From positions 144,501 to 208,500 of the forward strand of contig JAKUCV010003535.1 of the NCBI GenBank assembly GCA_028386065.3: a DNA stretch of 64,000 nt, given 5' to 3'. Below, in pieces: positions 44,420 through 56,263 of the stretch (positions are counted from its first letter, which is position 1; every line of letters begins with the position of its first letter). The notes under the pieces were generated by a model, which ran no database searches, was not told the DNA's origin, and was given only the letters and a program-made list of their open reading frames with translations. Origin of the DNA: Turnera subulata. Lineage: Eukaryota > Streptophyta > Magnoliopsida > Malpighiales > Passifloraceae. The position numbers and the translations under genes are program-made.

Positions 44420-47400
44420 TATAACGACCCGGGTAAAATTTTCATGATTTTTACCAAGCTGTTTTGACTTTTACGGTGGTTAATAAAATTTTTATCGCGG
44501 TCAATCAAGAATTTTATCAATCGAGTAATTTTCATTATTTTTACTATTATTTTTGTTGCTCTCAAAATTTTTATTATTGTTGTTACCATTATTCTTATTA
44601 TTTTCCAATCGACATTAATAGTATTATTGTTATTATTACCGTTGTTAATATTATTTTCCTAATCAACAAAAATAATAAAACACTTACAAATATTTGGCCG
44701 GATATGTAAGTTACACATATATTACTAATTATAATTTAAAAAGAAATTTAAATGCGAAATTCGATGAATTCTATCGGACCGAGCTTTTCCGAGAGTTTTC
44801 CGGGAATAACCGAGCTTCGTTTCGATCACTGAGGATACGCGACATTCTGGAGTTTCTTTCGATAACCGAGCCTCGGAATTATTTTCCGAGGGTTACTCGG
44901 GATTTCCGAGCCTCCTCCAAGGCTTACCGAGCCTCAGTTTTCAATTCCGAGACTTGGGAAACGCTCAGGGGAATTAATCGGATTATCCGAGCCCAAGTTG
45001 TATTTTCGGACTCGGGACGAAAAATTCGGTTTGGCCAATCGTGGCTTGCCACGTGGCCACTCTTCTTTCTCCTCTCTTTTCTTTCTTTTCTTCTCTCTCC
45101 CGGCTTTTCTTCCGCCGCCCTACCCCCACCTCTTTCTTTTTTCTTTCTTTTCTCCCCCAATTTTCCACACACCGGCCCCTCCCCTTTTTCCTTGTTCCCT
45201 TGTCTTATCTTCTCTTCCCCTCATTATCTTCTCCTCTTCCCTTCACAGATTTCCTCACGCCTCTGCCGTCACACACCCTCCTGCAACCTCCTCCTTCCTT
45301 CTTCCTCTTCCCCTCATGTCTCCTCCTTCCCTGTGTTGTCGACCCGTGACCACCACACCACCATCGCACCATCTCCTTCCCTGCCTCCTTCCTCTCCCCA
45401 CCAAACACGCCGCCACCTCAACCTTCCTCTCCCTCACGCCTGCTCTCCCCCTCACCATCGAGCTGTCGCCGCTGCAGCCAGAAGACGACCGCCGCTTCCC
45501 CTGCTGCCGATCCCCTCCGCACCGCCGTCTTCCTCCTCTACTGCTGCAGAAGAGACGAAGCCGCCGTCGCTCCCCTTCGCACCACCAAACGTCGCCGTCC
45601 TCTTCCCCTTAGTGCTCGTGTTCGCCGCCACCAACCGAGCTCGATCGCATCGGCTTCGATCTGCCACCAGACGCCACCACCAACAGCCACCACGCCTGAC
45701 GCCTTCTCCATCTTTCTCCTCTGTCGTCGCCGTCGTGTGGGTAAGTTCCAGAGACGATCCGTACCCCTCCTTCTTTTCCTTTCCTCCTTAACCGATTGTT
45801 GTGTGTTTGAACTGATTGGGTCTTGTCTTGGTTGTTTTGTGTTCTCTATTCGTGGCTCTGTTTGTTGAATCGGGCGTGGTTATGGTGGGTTTTGTGACGA
45901 TGGATGGGTGGCGTTGATGCTGTTGCTGGGTGAGGAATGATGGACGAAGTTACTGTTCCGCCATGAACAATAGCTAGATGGGCTGCGTGAACAGTGCTTG
46001 GCCGGAATCCGACGAGGTTCCGGTAGTCTCGGGTATTTTCCGGCGAGCTTGGAAATGAACCTTTGGGTAAAACCCGAGCCTTGGACCCTTATGCTTCATA
46101 AATCGAACCCGAACGATATTAAACGGACTCGGACCTTAACGACGATTAATTAAACGAATAATTAACTTAATTAATATTAACCAAAGATTTTATTTTATGT
46201 AATTTAAATTATGTGTTATTTATTTAAATTATGCTTTTGTGCTACTATTTAATTTTATGCATTTATTTAACTTATGCTCTTATTTTCCGATTGGGCTATT
46301 TAAAAGGCCCATAGTAATTAAATTTCCGTTTAAATTTTATTTATGTTTACCTGGGCTCGTAAAAAGCCCATTAAAATTTAATTTCCGAGTTTATTTAAAT
46401 GGGCTAATTACAAATAAAAGGCCCATATTATCTTAATTTAATTAAGTCTTCTATTTAATTAATTCGAAGTTGTTTTTTATTATTTTCTCGGATGGACTAA
46501 ACGCATGTGAAGGTCCACCGGGCTTAATTTCCAAATTGTTTAAATTATGTTAAATTTTATTAATGTTATAACTATGTTCTAATACATTTAATTACCGTTC
46601 CTCTGGGCTAAAATGATAATAGGCCCATACCTTATCTTATTTATAAATTTTATTCTTACGTATATATACTATCAATATTTATGCTGGCTAAATAACATTA
46701 TGCCATAATTTTATTATGGGTTACAATTATATATCTTTGGCTATACATATGTATAAATAAGTAGCTAATGATTTAGTATACGGATTATAAACAATATTGT
46801 TTTCAAATTTAACTACGTATTTATAAGTCTTTTATATATAACCCGTATAAAATTTATTTTATGATCAAACTATGTCTTATTAAGTTACCGTAAATATTAT
46901 GTTGATATAATAGCGATAATATTATTTGATTAATTATTGAAGACAATATTTTATTAAAGTTTATAATATTTCGGCCACTAATTTTTGTTACCACTTACAC
47001 TCTATCTAAAATTATCGGATATATATATATATGTACATTTATAAATATTTACTTATACTGTATTTCGACTATAATGATTTCTTATCGATGATGATATTTT
47101 CTATTTAACGGTTTTATTATCGGATATGTATTATTCATATACTATTTGGACGTATATAACGTTACCACTATTTTATAATCAATTCTTACTAAGCGTATAT
47201 ATGGTTATTACTATTATTATTATCTTATCAAGGATAAGTACTTATGAAATATTATTTACTTTGATATATTACCAAATATAATTTATACAATGTATTTTTG
47301 TATATACATGTTTTCTTGTCATAAGCGACCTAAGGGCCGGGATATCGGCTTGGGCGCTCGGTTTTGGTTTTTGATCTAAATCAAGTATACTTGATATAAC

Positions 47401-48508
47401 CGTTGGAATAAATTAATTACCACCAAGTTGGAAGAACTATTTGGTAACAAGATAATTGTGGAGATAATAAAATGAACGGATAAGCCGTCTGAATACTATT
47501 AAACCGGTATCATGCATAATCATTTTGTTGTGCATTATAAGTGATTATTGTGTTTCTATATATACATATAGGGTAACGAGGCTTGACCAGATGTCGGTTT
47601 CAGAGACACATCAGGTGAGGATGGATAACATTTGATATGTTGCACATGATACTGTATTTGTTTTTCTGTGATTATTTTGCCTGATTGAACTGCTGAGCCA
47701 ATTGAGTTTGATTGTGGTATCATTGTTGTGGTTGTTGATTGTGGATATACCGATATGATGAGATAATTGGATAATTGGAAGTTGTGTTGACGACTGTATT
47801 GTCACTTGGAAAGTAGTGGTACGACTAGATGGTTAGAGACTGTTTTGTGGTGGCTATGATCTGGGTTACTTGTGATAAGCATGTCTATGCTTGGGATGTC
47901 TATCCCGTGATTATATTTTTGGGATGTCTATCCCTGGGATCTATATTTTTGGGATGTCGATCCCTGGGTTCTCTTGGATTGATCTAGCACCTAGAACATG
48001 TGAATAACCAGGTACGACCCTAGCTTGTCCAGTGACAGGGCCCCTGAAGATAAAATTGGAATAAATATTTTGTCTTTTGGTCTTGGCTCAGTTGTGTTCT
48101 GGATGTTTCTCTGTTTTGTCCTTGCTTGTATTTTACTTCGAAAGTATTGTGTTTGCCTGCATATTACTGTTTATCCTTCGTCGGTGAGCACTTCGGACTC
48201 ACCCCTCGCCTGCGGGGTTTCATCCTGTAGGAAGAGTTGTTTGTGGTACAGGAATGTACGGGGCAGGCTGCTGTGTACCCTCGGGCAGGACTCGGATCCA
48301 TTAGCTGCATCGGGCTTTGCATATGTTGACATTAAATTAAAAAGGCTTCCGCTGTGCTGTTGTTATTGAGATTCCCGAAGTCGGGTGTTATGCTTTTATT
48401 GTTGGGCCGTTGGGCTGGTTTTCTGTTGTATTACACAGTTTGTGCAACGTGTCGGCACTGTTGTTGGTAATCACTGTATGTCAGGTAAATTTAGGTCGGG
48501 GTGTTTCA
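44420..48508 (+). mobile_element. Solo LTR of Ty3/gypsy type, 4089 bp
   Basis: Begins TATAACGACCCGGG and ends GGTCGGGGTGTTTCA, termini typical of long-LTR Ty3/gypsy (chromovirus-like) elements. Flanked by a perfect 5-bp duplication GTTCT (44415-44419 and 48509-48513) with no internal region, so it is a solo LTR left by LTR-LTR recombination. The C/T-rich part 45050-45790 yields long frames rich in Pro and Ser on one strand and Arg and Gly on the other, but these are compositional. The middle (46140-47330) is extremely AT-rich. Confidence 0.85.
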
Positions 48509-48513
48509 GTTCT

Positions 48514-49209
48514 AACCTCTTTTTGATTTTGAATCTTGATGATTGTTGTTTGATTGATAATGAATCGATGTTGATTTGATTCTGAGATGTTTTCTGTGGG
48601 TGTGATGATATGATTGGTGTTGATGAACTGTTAGAACTACGTGACTTTGACCCTGTTTACGCGGTACGTAGGTAGTCTCAAGTTGCCAATGGGATTCAAG
48701 CCAAATTATATGTTTCCTTTTTGTTTTATTTTCATAATGTTGATGTTGAGTTGCTGTGTTGTGTTTTGTTGTGTTGTGATGCCATGTAAGAACTGCATGA
48801 GCCTTGAACCCGATCGTCAGGGTACGTAGGTGGTTTCTAGTGGTCGAGACTCAAGCTCAATTATGTGTTTATTTTCTATTTTGTTCTTTTAATTTCGTTT
48901 TTATTATGTTGTGATTGTTGTATTTGTTGTTGCATATGGCATACTTTGATCATCAATTGCACACGATTTTGTCCCAACACGGATGGGTGCCTAACACCTT
49001 CCCATTTGTGACAAATCCTCGAATCCAATATGTTTTCTTTGCTATGACCTGTTCCCTTAAGAAGTTGTTGATGCCTAAGGAAGACTTTGCCCTGAATTTT
49101 GCCCTATAATAAAATTCGGATGACGGCTCTATTGATGTTGGATGTTAGTTAAGAAGAAGGTGTAAGAATAAGGTGAGTGGCCTAATCAATTTTGGATCGC
49201 GCACTCACA
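48514..49209 (+). mobile_element. Tat-like LTR, 3' part
   Basis: Contains the family blocks GGTACGTAGGTGGTTTCTAG and GGATGGGTGCCTAACACC, and ends GGATCGCGCACTCACA. Parallel to 62590-62898 and to 6680-7068. Together with 43380-43520 it is probably one LTR, interrupted by the solo LTR and other sequence. Confidence 0.65.
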
Positions 49210-49480
49210 ATCAACAACATGAGGAATCAACTCATCCTCGGGTAATCAACAACATGAGGAATCATCTCATCCTCAGGTAGTCATCGACATGAGGAATCAT
49301 CTCATCCTCGGGTAATCAAAAACATGAGGAATCATCTCATCCTCAGGTAGTCATCGACATGAGGAAACATCTCATCCTTGGGTAATCAACAACATGAGGA
49401 ATCATCTATCCTCGGGTAATCAACAATATGAGGAATCATCTCATCCTCGGGTTTAAAACTTTTTGGGGAAACAAAAGTTA
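49210..49480 (+). repeat. Minisatellite, ~35-40 bp unit
   Basis: Seven or so copies of ACATGAGGAATCATCTCATC followed by CTCGGGTAATCAACA or CTCAGGTAGTCATCG. The two alternating versions suggest a higher-order dimer. GATGAG/CTCATC give each unit a weak hairpin. Confidence 0.85.
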
Positions 49481-50689
49481 GGGAATCATCTCATCCCTAG
49501 ACTAAGTGCTCCGTTGGGGGTGTACGGGGATCTCCGTTGGGGGAAAGGAAATCATCTCATCCCTAGGTAGGTGCTCCACTGGGGAGGGTAAAATTGACTC
49601 AAAGGTGATTTTGGTATTATGAGAGGATTTATCTAAACCTAACCTTTAACCTATTCTCATCTCATGGGTAGTTTGCACTATCGACTGTCTACTCAAATCT
49701 TAAGGGAGTCACCTCATCCTAGCAAGTTTGTTCTAGCATCTACTCCACAAGGAAAAAAGAATCGGGAATCATCTCATCCCAACATTTTTTAAGACACATC
49801 ACGCCTTAGCATCAAACATCAGCTCTTCCACAGGATAGACAATTCAGGGCGCGTCACGCCCCTTGATCCAAATCAGTGGGGTAGCATGCTCCAGGAAATC
49901 TAATTCAAACAACAAGATAGCATGTCCCTTGAAACCAGAACCGACTTTTGAGGGGAGTTAGAGGAGCCCAAGCTCAGGGCCCCCTTTTTGTGGGTCCCAC
50001 ATCACATGCTTTCAATTTTTTTTTTTAAAAAAAAACTGTAGTTCCTTTTTATATTTCCTACGCAAGGCTACATTTACTCCCTGCAAATAAAGTCTACTTC
50101 CTTCCTCCTTTTTCATTTTTCCAAATTTGTTTACTCACCTTTAATAAATTTCATTCTCTCACCTCTTTTACTTCTTTCTCTAATAATCTCTCCATTTTTA
50201 TGGCTAATTCTTAGAATTCTCAACTACAGTCATATTTTTTTATAATCAGTATATATTCTCTCTAAATTCAACACTTAACCATGTCAATCCTTTTCTCTTT
50301 TATCATTCTACTATCATTTCTTAAAATTCTCAAATTAAAAGAAATCTGTTGGGTATTTCTAAGAAATCAGTCTTCATTTGGAACACAAAGACCTGCGCTC
50401 AAGGTTGAAGAAGAAGTCAGATTGTGGAGGCCCTTACTTGTGGCGAATCAGATTTGCATAGTCACATAATCAGGTTTTATTGTTCTTACTCAATTATTCT
50501 TGCTCTTGTTTAGATTCAAAATCAGATTTAATTTCATTTTTTAGTTATGAAGCATAAAAGAAAATATGAGTCTGGTTGTGAAAAACATAAACGAAAATAT
50601 GAGTCTGGCTATGATCTTCTGTGAAATATATCTTTATCTTATTGTAAGGGGCCCCTCTTTTTATTCTTGCTCCGGGATGACGCAAGGCT
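49481..50689. other. Unassigned repeat-derived sequence
   Basis: 49481-49950 holds diverged echoes of the minisatellite (GGAATCATCTCATCCC). 49960-50680 begins GAGGAGCCCAAGCTCAGGGC and ends GGGGCCCCTCTTTTTATTC, suggesting a non-autonomous transposon with GGGCCCC-bearing ends, but I could not fix its termini. A 20-bp direct repeat lies at 50060-50079 and 50680-50699. No gene. Confidence 0.35.
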
Positions 50690-51216
50690 ACATTTACTCA
50701 ATGATGGTTGTGTTGGTATTGGAATAGTGACAAGAGACACTGCTTGTAAGGTCATTGATGTGTACATGGGCCATCAGAGATGTAATTTTGTGTTGTTAGG
50801 GGAAGCGCGGGCATTGAGATTGGCAGTTTTGAGAGCAGGTTTTCTGAAGGCCCAGAAAGTGGTGTTTGAGTCAGATTCATCTACTCTCATCGCCAATGTT
50901 TGTGGACAGAACAAGGATGCTTTGGATTGGGAAATAGAAGGTCTTGTCGAGCATATCAAATTGGCTTGGTCCTCTTTTGCTGAGTTTTCTTATATGTTTG
51001 TAAATAGGCAAACGAATCAAGCTAAGCTGCAGGTTGTGTTGCTCGCTTTGCAAGGGGGCATAAATTTTGCGGTTCAGGTGAGCTTGCTCTACCTGATGCT
51101 TTTTGTAAGGCACTAAAAAAAGAAAAGAAAAAAAAAAAGAAGAAAAGGGACACTATGACCCTTAACTGATGTGATTAATGAAATAAAATTTTTCGTGGTT
51201 AAAAAAAAAAACTTCT
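50690..51216 (+). pseudogene. LINE 3' end with RNase H domain, 5'-truncated
   Basis: The open frame to 51116 reads NDGCVGIGIVTRD, EARALRLAVLRAGFLKAQKV, VFESDSSTLIANVCGQNKDA and ALDWEIEGLVEHIK. This is the RNase H-like domain found at the C-terminus of plant L1-type LINE ORF2. The expected first catalytic Asp region (Asp-Gly before NDGCVG) is missing because of 5' truncation. The end is frame-damaged (AKLQVVLLALQGG). A poly(A)-like tail lies at 51200-51210 after AATAAAATT. A typical dead LINE insertion. Confidence 0.75.
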
Positions 51217-52504
51217 TACAAAAATTTTGGAAATACTTGCATTTCGTGGTATAATGGTTACACCCTTGAGTGCCAAACTTATAACGTGCTCATGATAGTT
51301 CTCTTCTCTAGGAGTACACACTGAGTCGTATCCATCTTAGCTAGCTGAGTGGACTACTTTATTACAGCAACGTGAGATGTGCATAAAAAAAAAAAAAAAT
51401 GAACACAAGCCTAGGAAAAAGGATGCTACTTGTGACAAGAGCAATCCAAATTAGGAGCAAGACTTTTGGATTGAGTGTAGCAAAGTAAAGAGTTTTTTAG
51501 CCCTTATTTTTACTGAAACCAACCTAAATAAAGAGTTCTTTTTTTTTTTTCTTCAAACTTAAACAGAGAGAAAGTTATACTCTTAGGTAAGTGTACTCCT
51601 TAAATGTTGCTGAAAGTCGAATTGCAAACAAAAGCTCACCTTCATTACATTTAAGGCAAATGAAACAATAGTTTACAAAAAAAAAAAAATAGGTACCGCC
51701 AAATTCTATGGTTCATATCTGTGTGGTATATCATGTCCAATAAGAGTCTTTCAAAATATAAAAAAAAATAAAGAAAATTATTCCCCAAATAAGGAATGAG
51801 ATAGCCCTTTATTATGTTATATGACATACATATACTACTTTAATACAACTTGAGTAATATAGTTTTTTTTTTTCCTTCTTACCTTCTGCCGGATTCTACG
51901 GCATAATTTTTTCTTAGCTATAATCGTATAACTTTTTTTCTACTCTTTAGCCCTTGCATCTTCATTTGGCAAACAAAGGGACTACTTAATAATAGGGAAA
52001 CATTACAAATATCTTTTCTCTCTAGGGTTTTTTCTTTTCTCTCTTTCTCTTAGAGAAAACCCTAGATCTACAACTTAGCGCTGCCGCCGACTTTCTTACG
52101 GCGGTGAGCCCCCACCAAAATTTCTTTCAACTAGCTAGTTTTTTCTTTTTTGTTTTTAGTTTCGTTGGACTCCCACTTTTTGTGGATTTAGTCTCACTTT
52201 TTGTGAGTTGGTTTCTCTCGTTCTGGAGTTTTCTCACCTTTTTTGGTGTTTCAAATAAACTATGGGAGTCAAAAATTATGGAGAAAAATTCGATTTGAGG
52301 AACGATTCTCTATCTACTACAGAAATTTATTAACAAAGGGATATTTTCTTCCACAGGTATGTCTCAAATTTACCTATTGACATGGTAGTTGCTGCACGGA
52401 CCATACTGGATCTGATGCTCGCGAGAGTAGTGTGTCTTTGTAAATCCTCTATTGAAGGAGATAAATCACGTTGTGTATTTTTATATAGTAGGTTAAGAAG
52501 AATT
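51217..52504. other. AT-rich intergenic sequence
   Basis: No gene found. Poly(A) and poly(T) runs are frequent. 52025-52070 contains CTAGGGTTTT and its complement AAAACCCTAG around a C/T-rich stretch. A GCCGCCGACTTTCTTACGGC hairpin at 52083-52102 follows. This could be the 5' end of a gene or LINE but no coding sequence supports it. Confidence 0.45.
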
Positions 52505-53426
52505 TGTTAGGACTAATGCTTCCATGTTTCATTTCAGGGTTTTGATAATGACAAACTAACCAAAGCTCCATTCATGAATTCATTCCTTGAAGAAAAGCAA
52601 AAAGACATCAAAAATGAAGCACAAGTCTAAGACAAAGGAGTACAAGATTTGAAGCAACAAGGATGAAGATATATAGAGAGTTCATCTATAGGAAATCCTT
52701 GTAATTGGTAACTCAAGTACTCCAAGTTAATGCTCAAACCAAAAATCATTTTCCTCATGCATTTCATAAATCATGTAAGTCATAAAACTGGTTTTTGAGT
52801 TCAAAACATCGNNNNNNNNNNNNNNNNNNNNNNNNNNNNNNNNNNNNNNNNNNNNNNNNNNNNNNNNNNNNNNNNNNNNNNNNNNNNNNNNNNNNNNNNN
52901 NNNNNNNNNNNNNNNNNNNNNNNNNNNNNNNNNNNNNNNNNNNNNNNNNNNNNNNNNNNNNNNNNNNNNNNNNNNNNNNNNNNNNNNNNNNNNNNNNNNN
53001 NNNNNNNNNNNNNNNNNNNNNNNNNNNNNNNNNNNNNNNNNNNNNNNNNNNNNNNNNNNNNNNNNNNNNNNNNNNNNNNNNNNNNNNNNNNNNNNNNNNN
53101 NNNNNNNNNNNNNNNNNNNNNNNNNNNNNNNNNNNNNNNNNNNNNNNNNNNNNNNNNNNNNNNNNNNNNNNNNNNNNNNNNNNNNNNNNNNNNNNNNNNN
53201 NNNNNNNNNNNNNNNNNNNNNNNNNNNNNNNNNNNNNNNNNNNNNNNNNNNNNNNNNNNNNNNNNNNNNNNNNNNNNNNNNNNNNNNNNNNNNNNNNNNN
53301 NNNNNNNNNNNNNNNNNNNNNNNNNNNNNNNNNNNNNNNNNNNNNNNNNNNNNNNNNNNNNNNNNNNNNNNNNNNNNNNNNNNNNNNNNNNNNNNNNNNN
53401 NNNNNNNNNNNNNNNNNNNNNNNACA
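52505..53426 (+). mobile_element. 5' LTR, mostly unsequenced
   Basis: The first ~300 bp match 59052-59365. The sequence enters the palindrome array at 52804 (AACATCG) and is then N from 52812 to 53423 (612 positions). It ends ACA before the PBS. The 3' LTR predicts 1109 bp, so the gap is undersized by roughly 190 bp if the LTRs are equal in length. Confidence 0.8.
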
Positions 53427-53427
53427 A

Positions 53428-53481
53428 TTGGTAGCGGAGCCTAACTCTCTGAAAAACCTAACCGTTTGAGAGGTATTATCC
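53428..53481 (+). other. Primer-binding site and short leader
   Basis: TTGGTAGCGGAGCC at 53428-53441 directly after the LTR is a Met-tRNA-type PBS. The gag ATG follows at 53482. Confidence 0.8.
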
Positions 53482-55143
53482 ATGGCTTTTTCAAGTAATG
53501 TGTTTGCAGGAAACAATGAAGGACAGTCCGTCACCCGTCCACCATTGCTCAATGGCGCCAACTATACATATTGGAAGGAGAGGATGAGAGTCTTTATTCA
53601 ATCCAACAACTTCACTCTCTGGTGGACAATAAAGAACGGAGATCAAATTCCGACAAAGAGAGTTGGTGAAATTATGGTGGCTAAGACGAAAGAGGAGTAT
53701 GATGCCGAGGACGTCAAGAAAATTCAAAACAACTTCATGGCAATCAACATACTTCATTGTGCACTTAATAAAGAAGATTACCAAATGATTTCACGATGCA
53801 CTACCGCCAAGGACATTTGGGATATGCTAGAAGTCACCTATGAGGTAACAGAAAGTGATGATGAAACGAACTTCCAATGCCTCATGGCAAAGGAAGAAGA
53901 AGCAGAAGAGGTAAGTGATTCTGAACCTTCTAATCATGATGAATTGCAAAACGCTTTTAATGAATTGTATGCTGAATATATTAAAATCACTGCTCAATGG
54001 CGCCAACTATACATATTGGAAGGAGAGGATGAGAGTCTTTATTCAATCCAACAACTTCACTCTCTGGTGGACAATAAAGAACGGAGATCAAATTCCGACA
54101 AAGAGAGTTGGTGAATTATGGTGGCTAAGACGGAAGAGGAGTATGATGCCGAGGACGTCAAGAAAATTCAAAAGAACTTCATGGCAATCAACATACTTCA
54201 TTGTGCACTTAATAAAGAAGATTACCAAATGATTTCACGATGCACTACCGCCAAGGACATTTGGGATATGCTGGAAGTCACCTATGAGGTAACAGAAAGT
54301 GATGATGAAACGAACTTCCAATGCCTCATGGCAAAGGAAGAAGAAGCAGAAGAGGTAAGTGATTCTGAATCTTCTAATCATGATGAATTGCAAAACGCTT
54401 TTAATGAATTGTATGCTGAATATATTAAAATCTCTAAGATTCATTTAAAGCAAAAGAAACATATTGCTTCATTAGAAAAGAATCTAGAACAGCTTACCTG
54501 TGAAAATGATAAATTGAAGGAAGAAAATAGGATTCTAGGCATGCCCAAAGAATGTGAATCATGTAAATCACTATATGAACAAGTCACAGAACTTGAAAGA
54601 AAAACTAAGGAGTGTTCCTCATGCAATTCTTTGAATGAACAAAATGAGAAGTTATTAGGTGAAAATGAAAAGCTTAGAGAAGAAAACAAGTTTTATGGGA
54701 AGAAGAGTGCTAACAAACCGGATAACTTAGAATGCACGACATGTAAACCCTTAAAGAAGCAAGTTGAAAATCTTGAGGCAACATTAAAGAAATTTAGCAC
54801 CCCTCAGAAAAATTTAAATTCTATGCTAAACAATTTGCAATCAACTAAACATGGAATAGGTTTTAGAAACGAACCTAAAAGAACTAAAATCGAGCCTAGG
54901 AAGCATAAGGTTCAACTCAAGGGTCACCATGTTAGTAAAGTGCACAAATATGGACAGCATAATTATTATCAACCTAGATGGATGCACAATCCAAATGTTA
55001 TTTGCCATTACTGTAATAGAGTAGGACATATTGCTCCTGCTTGTTTTACTAGGCATAGACATTGGACTCGAAGTGAAGCCTATCGTCATCATGTCCCTAA
55101 CACTCAAGGACCCAAAGAAATTTGGGTACCAAAAACCCATTGA
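53482..55143 (+). pseudogene. SIRE-like copia gag with internal 445-bp tandem duplication
   Basis: Starts MAFSSNVFAGNNEGQSVTRP. The N-terminal gag domain has PLLNGANYTYWKERMRVFIQ and CALNKEDYQMISRCTTAKDI. At 53991 the sequence from 53546 is repeated almost exactly (period 445 bp, not a multiple of three), shifting the frame. The second copy also lost one base near 54115. The frame 54118-55143 then continues through a long coiled-coil region with CESCKSLYEQ- and CSSCNSLNEQ-type repeats. It ends with a zinc knuckle CHYCNRVGHIAPAC and the tail GPKEIWVPKTH typical of SIRE-like gag. The stop at 55143 and the absence of protease and pol leave only a damaged gag. Confidence 0.88.
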
Positions 55144-55275
55144 TTTGTTTTGCAGGTGTGCTTGAAGGCATCAAGTGTACTTTAGTGCCTTGATTGCGGA
55201 TGCTCCAAGCACATAATCAAGGAAGCATCCAAATTCCTAATTGATTCTTGGGAAGTAAGCAAGCCGAGACATAAA

Positions 55276-55382
55276 AACATCGATGTTTAGGAGCCAAACA
55301 TCGATGTTGAGTGGACTTCAACTAGTATCATTCCCAACCGGCAGCATGAAACATCGATGTTTAGTATCAAAACATCGATGTG
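55276..55382. repeat. Array II of the AACATCGATGTT palindrome
   Basis: Two pairs (four copies, the last one ending GTG instead of GTT). Within-pair start distance is 21 bp in both. Located just after gag. Confidence 0.93.
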
Positions 55383-55579
55383 CAGGTAAGTACTCTAAAC
55401 TTACTAAATTATTAACTTTGATGATTTGCGGTTCATGACAATTTCATCATACAAACAAACTAGAGTTTATTGATGTTCATATATTACAATCATACTTGAT
55501 AACATATCTTACAAAGACACATCTGAATAAAAACATGTTACACGCTCACACTAATTCATATGCTTATTACAATGTGCCT
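55383..55579. other. Spacer, nothing recognised
   Basis: AT-rich joining sequence between array II and the antisense LINE fragment. Confidence 0.5.
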
Positions 55580-56263
55580 CTAACGATTGGGTTCAGCTGT
55601 TACAGAAAAGCCATTAGGGGTATTAACTATATTAACCCTAATACAATGACTCCAAGCAAACCACATTCCACCCGAGTTGTTCTGGCCAGGAAGCTCGAAC
55701 CGTTGTGTTGGTGGAAAGCGAAGAGGGATAGCTCCGTGATTTCCGGTTTGCTGCCATTGAGTCTCGGTAAGCAGAACCATATTGGGTTTGTATTGGTTCT
55801 TCAGGTCTCGCAGGATTCGGACAAAATCTTGGGAACGTGCTGTGATGCCCCTGCAGTTCCACACCAAAAGGCGAATCTTTGGCCAAGTGGGCGCTACTCC
55901 AGTTGCTCGAGGAATGCTCTTGGCTGTCATAGTAATTTGGTAGTAACCGCCCTCGTTCAACGTCTGGTAGGTTGGTTCCAACTGAAGCTCCTGAAATTTT
56001 TCAGAAATAAAAAACATGGTGGAGTTAGCCGTACCATAGTAGGAAGCTCGCAGAGTTTGTTGATGATCCAGGAATATGACTTCCTCCATAGGGGTAATAA
56101 AGAATCGGGACGAATAGATTTCGTCTACAAAGACAAGGCGAGGAATTCTTCCTAGCTCCTCTGGCAATGGCCCCTGTGGCTCATTCACGATACTAAAGGA
56201 CAACCGATTTCTCCTTCCTACGTTTGCACCTTCAACGAAAAAGACGGAGGAAGGGGCAGGCAT
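55580..56263 (-). pseudogene. LINE ORF2 endonuclease N-terminal fragment, antisense inside the element
   Basis: Minus-strand frame from ATG 56263. The C-terminal half reads KIRLLVWNCRGITARSQDFV then KPNMVLLTETQW. WNCRG and LLTET are the first conserved blocks of the apurinic endonuclease domain of plant L1-type LINEs. The N-terminal half (MPAPSSVFFVEGANVGRRNR) resembles a linker or ORF1 remnant and is not recognised. Reverse transcriptase is absent. It replaces the place where protease-pol should be in a copia element. Confidence 0.7.

Noticed and set aside
44694..45791. 365-codon Pro/Ser-rich frame and its Arg/Gly-rich antisense frames
   Set aside because: Lies in a C/T-rich part of a solo LTR; composition explains the lack of stops, and several frames are open at once.
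51240..51330. tRNA-like or SINE-like GGTATAATGGTTACACCC stretch
   Set aside because: No B box, cloverleaf or target duplication could be recognised.
52795..53561. Long open frames across 52795-53469 and 52764-53561
   Set aside because: They run through the assembly gap and consist mostly of unknown residues.
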